Source: Cladorrhinum sp. PSN259 (taxonomy: Eukaryota; Ascomycota; Sordariomycetes; Sordariales; Podosporaceae). From it: 64,000 bases of DNA. The notes below the pieces were generated by a model, which worked only from the letters and a program-made list of their open reading frames with translations, made no database searches and was not told where the DNA came from. Location of the stretch: assembly GCA_033725935.1 (NCBI GenBank), contig MU867073.1, positions 372,001-436,000 of the forward strand, read 5' to 3'. This document shows positions 48,557 to 60,123 of this stretch, in pieces. The position numbers were made by a program, and so were the translations under genes. Position 1 is the first letter of the stretch. Each line of letters begins with the position of its first letter.

Positions 48557-49399
48557 ATGGCGTCCTCAAAACCCCGGATCTTTACCTACCACATAGCCCC
48601 TCACTTCAACATCGCCGCCACCAACGGGGCCCTCCGGCTCGGCACCGTGGTTAAGGACCTCCTCGAGCTCGCGCCGCTGAACAAGAAAGAGGCCGACTAC
48701 GAGCCCGTGCCCGACGATGAGATCTACACTCCGACGCCGCAGACAGGCTTCCATGCGACCCGCAAGCAGCTCCTGTCGGGCAAGTTCGGCATTTGGGCTA
48801 AGACTCTGGGACTGAGCGGCGTCGGCGGCCACAGCAGTGCGGGCGGGGAGTGGAGCAACCACGAGACCTTCTCCTGCGACAGCGTCGTGACAACTTACTT
48901 CGACCCGACCAACGAGTGGGTGGCCAAGTGCCTGGCCGCCAAGCCCGTTGACGACTACATTGTCGGCTCAGGCTACAAGAAGGAGGTGTACATCGTCACG
49001 GGGCTGAAGGTGGCGACGAACCTGACATTTGGCTCTGAGGCAGCTCAGAGCGCCAACGCCGACTCCAAGGTGGGGGCCAACGTTCCCCAGGCGCCGGTAG
49101 CTGGCGGAGTAGAGGGGAATGTGAACGCGGAGAAGAGTCAGAATCTCAGCTTTCAATCTACTGATATAGTGGTGGGGTTCCGCGTCAAGAAGTATCGGTA
49201 CAAGAAGAAGAGCCTGTTCAGCGGGGAGAGAAAGCCCAGGGGGACGCTCTTCATCAAAGGTGCGGAGATGCTCGATGACAAGGCGGGACCGGTGAAGAAC
49301 CTAGATGAGTTTGAAGAGGTCTCGATTGAAGAGGAGGTTTCGGCTCAGAAAGAGGCTGAGAAACAGGAGGGTCCTGTCGAAGAATGCTGGGTCAATTAA
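48557..49399 (+). CDS. Gasdermin-like pore-forming cell-death protein (RCD-1/HET-Q1 type)
   Basis: An intronless gene of 280 residues, the usual size of fungal gasdermin-like proteins. Residues 1-235 are the presumed pore-forming part: an N-terminal FTYHIAPHFNIAATNG segment, a Gly/Ser loop at 84-97, a VYIVTGLKVATNLTFG strand pair (about 144-159), and a highly basic KKYRYKKK at 211-218 suited to acidic lipids. Residues 239-280 form an acidic tail, EFEEVSIEEEVSAQKEAEKQ, the position where the known fungal family keeps an inhibitory C-terminal piece removed by proteolysis. There is no signal peptide, so it is cytosolic until activated. The protease gene next door is convergent, with 207 bp between stops. 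Assignment rests on overall pattern plus the protease neighbour; a family search would settle it. Confidence 0.75.
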   Translation: MASSKPRIFTYHIAPHFNIAATNGALRLGTVVKDLLELAPLNKKEADYEPVPDDEIYTPTPQTGFHATRKQLLSGKFGIWAKTLGLSGVGGHSSAGGEWSNHETFSCDSVVTTYFDPTNEWVAKCLAAKPVDDYIVGSGYKKEVYIVTGLKVATNLTFGSEAAQSANADSKVGANVPQAPVAGGVEGNVNAEKSQNLSFQSTDIVVGFRVKKYRYKKKSLFSGERKPRGTLFIKGAEMLDDKAGPVKNLDEFEEVSIEEEVSAQKEAEKQEGPVEECWVN

Positions 49400-49606
49400 G
49401 CTCGTTACGTGGCTCTCGAAGGAGATTGTGTCGCCCCCAAAGCAGATGGCAAAAGGAGTCGCCCGTTTATGCTCCTGAGGGAACCGGGTGTCTGATCTGC
49501 CTGCGCTTTCGCCAGCTTGACAGCGGAAGAGCCTTCTTTACGCGGAAACTTGCTGTTCTTACATATATGTTATATTCGATCTTTATTCCTAGCTCATTTC
49601 CACTAA

Positions 49607-52600
49607 CTAGTCTTTATGGGTTTCCAAGGAGAAACATGGTCCACTAAAACCCGGAAATGAGTACTCAGACGTCCTTTCAATCCACCATTTCGACCCGTAT
49701 CTCTCGATGGCCCTCAAAGCAGAGCAAATATCTTCGTGGTATGTCTCGCCATCCCATAGATATCTCTTCCAGGGCTTCACGTAGTCATAACCGTCCCTGC
49801 CATCAGAGAGGCAGTGAAACAAGGCACTCATGCCTTGGTACCGGTAGAAGTAATCTGGGCGATCCCCCTGCTCGGTCAGGGAATGTCTGACGTACTCGAG
49901 TGCATTTGCCGCAATGCCAGCGGCGATGGGTGCCGCAAATGATGACCCATTGATATAAACCTCTTTTCCATCCCATTTCGATTCGATTGCGTTCCCCAAA
50001 GTAGAGAAGTTATCGATACCCACAGGAGCTGGGTTGATGCCAGCCTTGTTGCCCTTTCCATCTGAGACATGGATGCAGAAGACGCCATCTTCATTGGCTG
50101 GGAAGGCTCTGGGTTCGTTGCCGCCGCTGTTGGAAGCGGCAGCAAAGATGAGCTTGCCTTTCGCGACGAGATCTTTGATTAATGGCTGCAGCTCTGGGTT
50201 TCGGTTTGGGCCGAGTCCGAAGGACATGACAATGATATCGACGTTGCAATCGGGGCCGCTGACCCATTCCAAGGCCTAGCATAGGGCCATGGTTAGTTGT
50301 ACGTCACAAATGTGGTTGGCGTCGTCTTACCTTGACGATCTGGCTTCCTCCAGTCAAATTCTTGGATTCGGAGATCTTAGCGACAATTATCTCCGCAAAA
50401 GGTACAAATTGAAGCAATAGCCTGACTACGTGTGTTCCGTGGCCGTAAGAGTCCACATAGGCATGCTCGTCCTCACTGAGGAAGTTCCGCTTCAGGGTTA
50501 TTCTCTCTTGTCCGCCTTTGAGTAGCTCGTCTCTCTCATCGACGTGGATGCCCGTGTCAAGAACAGCGATTTGAATGCTTCTTTTCTGACGTTCGAACTT
50601 GATATTATCTGCTAGTTCCTCGGGTAATGGCCGAATATTGTCATTGACAAACACACGCATACGATTAACGAAATCTTCGGTGTCGGGGTCAGGACGTGTC
50701 CTATATGCTAGTTAGGACCCCGAACATGGAGCTACGCGATTACACGAACCTCTCCTGATATGTTTGATCGTCTGCGTCGAATAAGACGCACTTCTTGGGC
50801 CACACATATTGCTTTATCTGTCGATAGTCGACTCTATTTCTGTTCGAGCTCGTACTTCTACTCCGCTTTTCGGAACCCAATGCTTTGCTTGGCTGATGAG
50901 TAAGACGGGACGAGATATTGTCATCTCGATGTTGGGGACCGCTTTTGGCATATCCCTGGTAGTCACACTTGTCGGCGGCGGTCACAGCTAAAAGAGGACT
51001 TGTGACACATGGCATACAATGTTGCCAGCCGCTCCCATGCGTGAGGACCGAACGGGTGTGCTTTACATTGCCCAGCTTCATAACCAAGGTTTTCTGTAGG
51101 TCAAAACCCGTGCTGCTCGGAATGGGGTGTAATGGAGGTAATCCAGGTCCGCTCTCCATGGTTGTCTCTAGTTTCTTCTTGGATGGCGTGTAATCTTCAA
51201 AAGACGTCATGAGTGGCTTGACGATAGCCCAGTACAACTTGGCACGAAACGCGGCATCGATTACGCGGGCTTGTCCGTAGAGATTGAGACAGTTAGCAAT
51301 GAGATCAAGGCAGAACGTGTCAATAAATGATGATTCTCGTGAGCTGATCTCCTTGCGGTTGAGTGCATTGAACAGGGAGTTGGTCTCAACTTCATATTCG
51401 CCCTCGTCCTCGTCCTCGTCTTCGTCTTCCTCTTTGTCCTCATCGGTGATTGTAACCTTCTCCTCAACAAATAGTTCCCACAGTAAGAGCCCAAGATGGA
51501 GAATGGACGATTTCGCTCTCCCACATTTTTTGGACTCTTCTTCGTCGAGGCACCCGGTTAGCGCTCCGAAAATGTAGGGCTTGATCTTGAGACCCTGATC
51601 AGACGATTCATCGGCGATCTCGGCGACGAGGATGCTTTGGCTCTTCCATGGGCCTTGAAGAAGCGGACTCCCAAGGAAACAGAGCAGAGATTTCGCAATC
51701 TTGAGTGCGATATGGAGTTTGTTCTTCCTTGTTAACTTGAACGATGCTATTGGGGTTGCTTCCCCGTCTTTCTTCGTCCAGAGCCATTCGTCCAGAGTTT
51801 TCTTCGGAGCTACCGCGTACTTCATAATCCGATCGTTGGACCCCGGTGACCAGCTCGTCCAACAGCCGTCCGGTTGTAGCTGGATCCGTAGCCGAGTCTT
51901 AACAGTGCGTGATTCCTTCAATACAGAACAGATAGAACCCGTGGTGTTCTTTTGCGGACCCGGGGGGCTTGCCAAGCTTGGGTTGGTCCAGTGGACAATG
52001 TGCCATTTCGATTTGGGTTCGCCACATACTGAAACGAGCATCTCGATCTCACTTTCTTCAAATCCAGAAAGGTGAATATGAGCAGAATGAGGCGGTTGAC
52101 ATGGCTTTGAGGCCCTTTTGAACACTTTGGCGAGATCTATGGTGGACTCGCAGAGTCTCTGCGCTTGCTTCAGGTCGGCCTGAGCTCTTTTGTCGTCTGA
52201 GGTGTCCTCCTGAGACTGGCGGGATTGATGAAAGATCTGGGTCGCTTCAACCTGAGCGAACTCAGGTTCTGAATGGACCATGTGAGCCTCATATATGCCT
52301 CTCATGGTATTATTGAACTGCTGTACTTGGTTCGCTATCTTGCGATACTGCAGCGCTTCGGCACCTTCCACGGGATACTTTATCCAGACCAATATCTCAC
52401 CGGGGAAATGGATTGAGACTTCAGTGGCAGGAACGTGGCTGTATGGGTGCAAGAGAGTTTCCAAGGCCCGAAGTTTAGGGAACCTCGGAGGCGGATTCGT
52501 CTAGAATGATGTTAGCTAACACCCTAGACTGTAGAACAGCAGAGTAACCAAGCATAGGCAGTACTCTGGCTAGAAGTGCGCTTTATGAGAGAATTTTATG

Positions 52601-52931
52601 TTACCAAAAGTCCTTCATTTCTGGAGATTTCGTCGTCAACCAGCCCGTCCAGCAGGTTGAGGAGATCCTCAAGGGCATCGCTTGCTTTGTGGAAGGCATC
52701 ATCCGACAGGTCACATGCGGCAAGGTCCTTAGTCAAGACTTCGGTCAGTTGCAATACCTCGAATCTCAATAACCTTATCGCATTGTGTCGCTTCGTTCGG
52801 TTCCAGTCCTCGGACTGAGGCTGGCATGTCTGGGCGGGGTCAAGCCCGTGCTTCGGGCTCGGCGGCAGCGCGGCGACGAACGCCTGCACGGTAGCCAAAA
52901 ACAGCTGCGCGTCTGCTTCGGCGAGATGCAT
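49607..52931 (-). CDS. Subtilisin-like (S8) serine protease with N-terminal DUF7580-like region (HET-Q2 type)
   Basis: Four minus-strand exons: 52931-52605, 52500-50750, 50700-50331 and 50275-49607, giving 1038 residues. Joins read NEGLL|TNPPPRFPKL, YQER|TRPDPDTEDF and SQIVK|ALEWVSG. Residues ~1-560 form a helical fungal region of the DUF7580 kind (HIHLSGFEESEIEMLVS, ALKIAKSLLCFLGSPLL), with an acidic Glu/Asp run. The catalytic domain has Asp in AVLDTGIHV (741), His in GHGTHV (780), oxyanion Asn in AASNSGGN (865) and Ser in NGSSFAAP (928), so it looks active. There is no signal peptide, unlike secreted subtilisins, which fits an intracellular regulatory protease. In fungi such proteases pair with gasdermin-like genes and cleave them. 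It diverges from the NLR with 396 bp between start codons. Confidence 0.88.
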
Positions 52932-53327
52932 CTTGACAAGTATGACGGCCGCAAGACGCCACGAGCGCGAGGCGCTATAGGAGCCTTACTGGCTAGACGG
53001 GACACGCTCATCGGTGAGCTGAGGCGGTCAATCATCGCCCGGTGGTGGGGGGCGGGTGTTGGGGTTTTGTTAACCTGAGCTGAGCTGAGCTGATGCTCAA
53101 CATGGCTCTGGTTGGCACACAACTGCAGTGCAATTAACTCTCTCAGCCCCTGGATGGCGGCTTAACAAATATCCTATTCGACGGCACCTTCCCTTCATCA
53201 TTATGGCTTACCGCGTTCTCCGCTCTTTTCAAAACTAGCATCTTTCAACCATCATCGGAATGTGAATTCAAGGCGCGTCAACAAGCCGACGACTTCGTAA
53301 CCGAGAACCGGTTTGCTGTATCCTACC
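52932..53327. other. Shared divergent promoter, protease and NLR
   Basis: 396 bp between the two start codons, so both genes may share regulatory DNA. A short TGAGC tandem repeat lies at about 53075-53092. No named motif recognised. Confidence 0.45.
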
Positions 53328-56300
53328 ATGGATGGCTCTCTGCCGCATGAAGAAATGCAGGGAGGCTCCGCGGTCCACCAGTCGAGCCAGCCCATCTATG
53401 ACGCTGCACGTCTCTGTTCAAAAAGCTTTGAACATCATCTCGAGACAACAGATAGTGGGGGAGACGACTATGTAGCGATAGAAGAGCTATGGGGGCGATT
53501 CAACCAATGGGCAGCATATATCGGGGCCTTCGCAGTGCCAAGGGCGTCTCTCGACGCCCGATTAGGTCCCCATGGCGAGATTAGAGACATGGTACTTGAG
53601 CTCCTATATATGATACAAGACAATCTCTTATGGGGTAACGTTCTTTCTCGATTATGCCACGGAAATTCGCTGACATTCTACAGTACATGCTCGCGACAAC
53701 ACGGAGGAGACATCAGAATCAAGTCCTGGACTGCCTGCCGTGAGAGCTGCAGTAGATCGACTTCTCATTCTGTCGGTGAATATCCGCCGCTCAGCACGTC
53801 AGACTTATCGCTTGAGGCATGGGAGTCGTAATACCCATGACGAGTCGTTATGCCGCTTACTCACGCAAACAAGGTACCCCAATGCGCGGAGGAGTCTTTG
53901 TAGCCAGCTTGGTGCTTCTATCCACGTACGAGGAATATCACTTCAGTATATGAAAGAGCACAACGAGAAGCTTGCCTATCGACGGAATGACCGAGACAAC
54001 TTGGAGAGTCTAGCGAACGAGGAGGAGAAACCTAAGGAACAGGCAAATGCGCCGGTGTTGTTCTTCAACAAGGACACAGGCCCCAAGCAGAAGGCCACCC
54101 GGGGTCCCGAGACGCTTCCTTCTATAGTCTCACCTTCTGCAATAGTTCGTATCAATAGAGCAAGGAGGAATCCTTCCAGTACGGTCATCAGCAGTGGCTC
54201 GGCTGTTCGAGACAACCAGCGCAATGAATACGACTACCCCCCTCAGCCGAGGCAAAAAGACGGGAAAAGATACCAACCTTGCGCTATTTGTGCCATGCCT
54301 TTAGAACCATTGACCTTGACAAAGCGTGCTTGGAAGTACGTACTCGCATTCTTTGCCGGTTTATATCGAGGCTTTCTGACATGCCCACAGTACTCATGTT
54401 GACCAAGACATCGAGCCTTACGTCTGCATTTCCGAGGATTGCATTGAGCCTCCTCAGTACTTCACTAGCGTGAAAGACTGGATGGATCATATGCAGACGC
54501 GGCACTCGATGCATTGGTCAGAACAGATCCACACGGAGAGATGGCATTGCGACGTCGATCACAATGAGCCCGGCAGAGAGCCGCCAGAATTCGACGAAAA
54601 GGCGAAGTTTTTGAACCACTTGAATACTTGCCATGGAGACAAGCTCACACAGTCGCAAATTCTGGGACGGATACGGCGAAACCGACGGATAGCGACCAGG
54701 GATCCCTTCGTGTGTCCCCTTTGCGACTGTGTCCCGCCGGACGTTGAGAAGCGCAAGGGAGAAAAACCGTATGCGCTTCTCTGGGAACACATTGCCCAAC
54801 ATCTCAAATCGGTGGCTTTGCTCTCCCTCTCTTACATAGGAGATGATCTAGAAGACAGAGAAAGCATCGCCGACTCCTCGACGAAGACAAGCGACAACGA
54901 CGACGCCAAGATATCTAAGTATTCACTTAGCGATAGCAGCCACCATCTCTACTGCGGTCGAGACTCGTGCGACTGCGGGGATCAGGAGAAGAATTCCACG
55001 CTGGACTGGTCCAGCCTCGAGGCTACATTCGAATCTATGGTCGGCATCCCAGAAGACCAGCTGTCAAAATCCCATGCTGACCCAAGACACACTCTCGCCG
55101 TCAATGCCCAATCGGAATGGGAATTTTGGTGCCCTCTCTCTCTGCCGCCAGATTGTAAGCGGATAGGTTCAGCTGAATACCAGGGCCACGCTAAAGACGA
55201 GAAATTGATGGAATACTTCCAAAGGCAACATCGTACCCGCCTCACAAATGAGGAATACACTGTCGGATGGATCTGCGGCATACCTACGGAATACATCGCT
55301 GCACGAGCTTTCCTCGACCAAGAGCACGAAGGACCTGAGCATGTGTCTACCCGTGACAGCAACAATTACACCCTTGGCAATATTGGGGAACACAATGTCG
55401 TCATCGCCGGCTTACCAGATGGCGACTATGGGATATCGCCTGCAGCAAGCGTCGCAGGTGACCTGCTGCACAGCTTCCCCAACGTCAGAATCTGTCTGAT
55501 GGTCGGGATTGGCGGCGGTGTGCCGAGCCAAAAGCATGATATCCGCCTTGGCGACATTGTGGTTAACGCTCCTCTCGGTGGAAACGGTGGCGTGCTCCAG
55601 TACGATTATGGCAAAACCATACGAGACCAGAGTTTCCGATCAATAGGGTTCTTGGATCAGCCACCAACAGTCTTGAGGGTGGCGGTGAGTGGACTCCAAG
55701 CCCAATACGAAAGAAGAGGGAATCGGCTTGAAGAAGCCATCAACAATATTCTCGAGAAGAATCCAAGATTGCGGAGGAAGTACAAACGACCAGAGCCAAC
55801 TAGCGACAGGTTATTTAAAGCCGAAGTTACTCACGACTCAAGCTGTACGGCAGTCTGCAATGATGACCCATCAAACTTGATATTGCGGTCCCAACGGACT
55901 GACGAGGATAATCCAGCAATTCATTATGGTCTTATTTCGTCCGCGGACCGGTTGATGAAGGACGCTTCGCTTCGGGATAGACTGGCAGCGGAACAGGACG
56001 TTCTGTGTTTTGAAATGGAAGCGGTAGGGTTAATGAGCCACTTTCCCTCTCTGGTTATTCGCGGCATATGCGACTACTCCGACTCCCACAAGAACAATGA
56101 GTGGCAGGGATACGCAGCAATGGCGGCGGCTGCGTACTCGAAAGATCTTCTCTGCCGAATTCCTACGAACAAGATCCAGGCTGAGAAGGAGATCGGCGAT
56201 ATTCTCGCTAGTGGTAAGTCATTCTCGAGCCTATATGTCGAAGTAGAAGCGACTAAAAATAGATACAGCCCTTGGCACCATATCCAAGGTTGGAGCAGAT

Positions 56301-58898
56301 GTTAGGGTGACGAGGTCTATAGTGGACGCAAGTGAAGACGTTGAGATCCTGGACTGGCTTACACCAACCGATTACCGCCCTGAGCAAACCGACTTCTCTA
56401 ACAAACGACAAGCAGGAACTGGCCAATGGCTTCTAGACTCTGCAGAGTTCCAGAAGTGGTTCAACACCAGCAAGCAGACATTGTTCTGTCCAGGGATTCC
56501 CGGGGCGGGAAAGACAATCATCACGTCAATTGTGGTTGACTATCTTTGCAACAGATTTCAAAATGATGATACAACTGGAATCGCTTATCTCTATTGTAAT
56601 TTTCGGCGGAAAGTCGAGCAGAACACTGAAGACCTACTCGCTAGTCTACTCAGGCAGCTGGCGCAACGGCGGGCTTCTCTGCCAGACAGCATGAAGTCTC
56701 TCTACGACAGCCACAAAAACAAGCGGATACGACCATCACTAAGTGAAATCTCAAAAGTTCTCCAGTCTGTTGCAGCTATGTATTCGAGAATCTTCGTCAT
56801 CATCGACGCACTTGATGAATGCCAAGCATCTAGTGACTTCCGGACCAGATTTATGCAGGAGATCTTCACCCTTCAGGCGGAGTCCGGCGCAAATATTTTT
56901 GCAACTTCGAGATACATCCCAGAGATCATTGCGGAGTTCGACCGGAGCATGACATTAGAGATTCATGCAAGCAGGGCAGATGTACAAAGATATCTTGAAG
57001 GCCACATGGGGCTACTACCTTCTTTCATTAACCACAACCGACAATTACAACATGAGATCATAACCAAAATCTCAGACGCTGTCGATGGAATGTACGTTTC
57101 CAGTTATATTTGAGAGAAGTGTTGTCACTAACCTGATTGTAGGTTCCACCTCGCAGAAATATATCTTAGTTCGCTTTACAACAAGCCTACACCACAAGCT
57201 GTCAGAAAGGCATTAGAGCAGGTCCAGAGGCAGAGTCGAGGGTCAGTCAGGGACAAAAAGTTCGCTATACTAGCACAAGCATACGATGACACCATGGAAC
57301 GAATTAAAGGACAAGACATAGATTCATTCGTTCTTGCTAAGCATGTTCTGTTATGGATCACACACGCCAAGAAGCCGCTGACTACATCTGAGCTTCAACA
57401 TGCTCTCGCAGTTGAGCCTAGCGAGCCAGAACTCGATAGAGAGAACCTCTCATTCATTGAAGCTATGGTCTCAGTGTGTGCCGGCTTGGTCATGGTCGAT
57501 GAAGAAACCGACATCATCCGATTGGCCCACTACACGACGCAAGAATACATGGAGCGAACGCAAAATGATTGGTTTGCGGACGCGGCGGCCAATATCACAA
57601 AAACCTGCATTACCTACCTCTCATTTAGCATGTTTGAAACCGGCTTTTGCCAAACCGACGAGGATTTTGAGATGCGGCTGCGGTCAAGCCGGCTCTACGA
57701 CTATGCGGCACACAACTGGGGACACCATGCTCGTGAGGCTTCGACTTTACACCAGGAAGTCATATCCTTTCTCCAGTCTCAAGCTAAGGTCGAGGCATCG
57801 AGTCAAGCACTGATGGCCGTCAAGCGGTACTCGGAGCATTCAGGGTACAGTCAGGAAGTTCCGAGACACATGACAGGCCTACACTTAGCGGCGTACTTTG
57901 GAGTAAATGAAGCGGTGAATATCCTCCTTGGACTTGAACGGAGTCCAGATCTGATGGATAGTTACGAGCGGACGCCGTTGTCGTATGCCGCCGAGAAGGG
58001 GCACGAGGCCGTAGTTAAGCTGCTGGTAGCTACAGGCAAGGCCGACATCGACTCGAAAGATAGTTACGAGCGGACGCCGTTATCGTATGCCGCCGAGGAA
58101 GGACACCAGGCTATCGTCAAGCTACTGGTAGCCACAGGCAAGGTCGATATCGATACGAAGGATAAAAAGTATGGTCAGACGCCGCTGTCATGGGCCGCCG
58201 AGAATGGGCACGAGGCCGTAGTTAAGCTACTAGTGGCCACAGGCAAGGCTAATATCGACTCGAAGGATAATAATTATAGTCAGACGCCGCTGTCATGGGC
58301 CGCCATAAAAGGGCACGAGGCTATCGTCAAGCTGCTGGTAGCCACAGGCAAGGCCAATATCGATACGAAGGATAAAAATGGTCGGACGCCGCTATCATGG
58401 GCCGCGGAGAATGGACACGAGGCCGTAGTTAAGCTGCTGGCAGTTACAGGCAAGGCTAATATCGATACAAAGGATAAAAATGGTCAGACGCCGCTGTCAT
58501 GGGCCGCCGAGAATGGGCACGAGGCCGTCGTTAAGCTACTACTGGCCACGGGCAAGGTCGACATCGACTCGAAGGATAATAATCATGATCAGACGCCGCT
58601 GTTATGGGCAGCCAAGAATGGGCACGAGGCCGTCGTTAAGCTACTAGTGGCCACAGGTAAGGTCGACATCGATACGAAGGATAAAAATGGTCGGACGCCG
58701 CTGTCATGGGCCGCCGAGAATGGGCACGAGGCCGTAGTTAAGCTGCTGGTAGCTACAGGCAAGGCTAACATCGACTCGAAGGATAATAATTATGGTCAGA
58801 CGCCGCTGTCATTGGCAGCCAAGAATGGGCACGAGGCCGTCGTTAAGCTACTAGTGGCCACAGGCAAGGCCGATATTAACTCGAAGGATATTATCTAG
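53328..58898 (+). CDS. Giant NLR: zinc finger - nucleoside phosphorylase - NACHT - ankyrin repeats
   Basis: Five exons: 53328-53634, 53684-54335, 54391-56213, 56263-57091 and 57143-58898, giving 1788 residues. Residues 1-290 are a helical region seen before AcuF-type zinc fingers (FNQWAAYIGAFAVPRASLD). Cys/His fingers run ~303-460 (CAICAMPL, YVCISEDC, FVCPLCDC). A PNP_UDP phosphorylase domain spans ~608-960 (GWICGIPTEYIAA, MVGIGGGVPS, FEMEAVGL, GICDYSDSHKN). The NACHT ATPase has Walker A GIPGAGKT at 1005-1012 and Walker B VIIDALDEC near 1105. Ankyrin repeats start about 1446. This is a fungal STAND/NLR receptor; PNP is a frequent N-terminal domain in such proteins. The exon 4 acceptor could instead be six bases later. 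Exon 3 joins finger and PNP domains without a break, so the fusion is real. Confidence 0.85.
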
Positions 58899-59183
58899 GG
58901 TCAGACGCCGCTATCATGGGCCGCTAAAGAAGGGTACGAGGCCGTCGTTAAGCTGCTAGTGGCTATAGACGAGGTCGATATCGACTCGAAGGATAATAAT
59001 TATGGTCAGACGCCGCTGTCATTGGCCGCCGAGAATGGGCACGAGGCCGTAGTTAAGCTGCTAGTAGCCACAGGCAAGGCCAACATCGACTTGAAGGATA
59101 AAATGGGTTAGACGCCGCTGTCATAGGCAACCAAGAATGGGCACGAGGCCGTCGTTAAGCTGCTGGAATCGTATGCTGTTTAG
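57969..59183 (+). repeat. Near-identical ankyrin-repeat array, 12 units, last three beyond the stop
   Basis: Tandem 102- or 105-nt units start at 57969, 58071, 58176, 58281, 58383, 58485, 58590, 58692, 58797, 58902, 59007 and 59109. The consensus peptide core is TPLSWAAENGHEAVVKLLVA. The first nine are within the NLR reading frame, which ends at TAG 58896-58898. Three more follow in the same frame, interrupted by TAG at 59109 (CAG in other units) and TAG at 59124 (TGG in other units), and the array ends at 59181-59183. Near-identity at the DNA level points to recent expansion or gene conversion. Confidence 0.9.
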
Positions 59184-60123
59184 CATCTATGAGTATATTT
59201 TACTTGAACTTTACCCCCCCTCCACTTATAAGTAATCCCTTCTTTATATCTTATTTTTCTGTGGTAAAGATATAGTATTATTGTAGAATTCAGAGCAATT
59301 AAAATTGTAAATCAGAGTGATTACAAATATGGGGGAAGACCGGAATTTCCCTCATCTGCCGGGCACTTACCACATTGCCACACTAAATGCTGGATCACTT
59401 GATATGAAGCTTGAGTGCGGAATTTTTGCCATTGGTTAGGATACGCTAAGCCAGAGGAAACGAAAGGGAGTGGGAGTAAAGGCAGGCTTGTGGTGAGCGG
59501 CCGAGGGCATGGAAGTATTTATCGTCAACAGTTGACCTCGCGATCCAGCATCTGGTATGCGGGGCACCAGGAATGTGGGACAAAATTTGGGTCCGTGCGC
59601 TGAACTATGATTGGCGGATGCTGTGGCCAGGCAAGGCAAGGCTGACCACTCAGAAAACGGAAGCATTGACGGGCAACACATGGATTACTGGTTTGGCGAT
59701 AGGTAATATTACGTATTGCTAGCAAATCCCTAGTATTTACAGCGAGCGGCAGGACACGGCACAGCTCTCTCTACTTACCAGGTAGATCACTTTATTAGCA
59801 TTGTACGCGCAACACGAATTCACGCTCACGCATTGGGCATTTTACATTTGAACAGGGTTGCAGTTTATCATCTTGCAGTTTGCTTTTCCGGTCAACCATC
59901 TCAAGCTGCAACACAGCAACGAAACGAAACAGGCTGCAGGCGCCGCAATGCCTATTCCGTTATAACTGGCATCGCCGAAGCCGCCCAAAAACACAGATTA
60001 CACATGTAGCGAAATGTCTGCGATAGACACTTCTTGTCGATAGTTAGACATCCAGGAAGAAGTAGCAGCAGAAGAAGAAAGGAAGGAAGTAAAACGACGA
60101 CATAATAAATTCCCCCCAAAAAG
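59184..60123. other. Intergenic, no supported gene
   Basis: 940 bp between the ankyrin array and RAV1. Short frames only; the last ~200 bp should hold the RAV1 promoter and leader. Confidence 0.5.

Noticed and set aside
58899..59183. Downstream ankyrin units as a separate gene
   Set aside because: No start codon context, two internal stops, and same frame and unit as the NLR array; better seen as its decayed tail.
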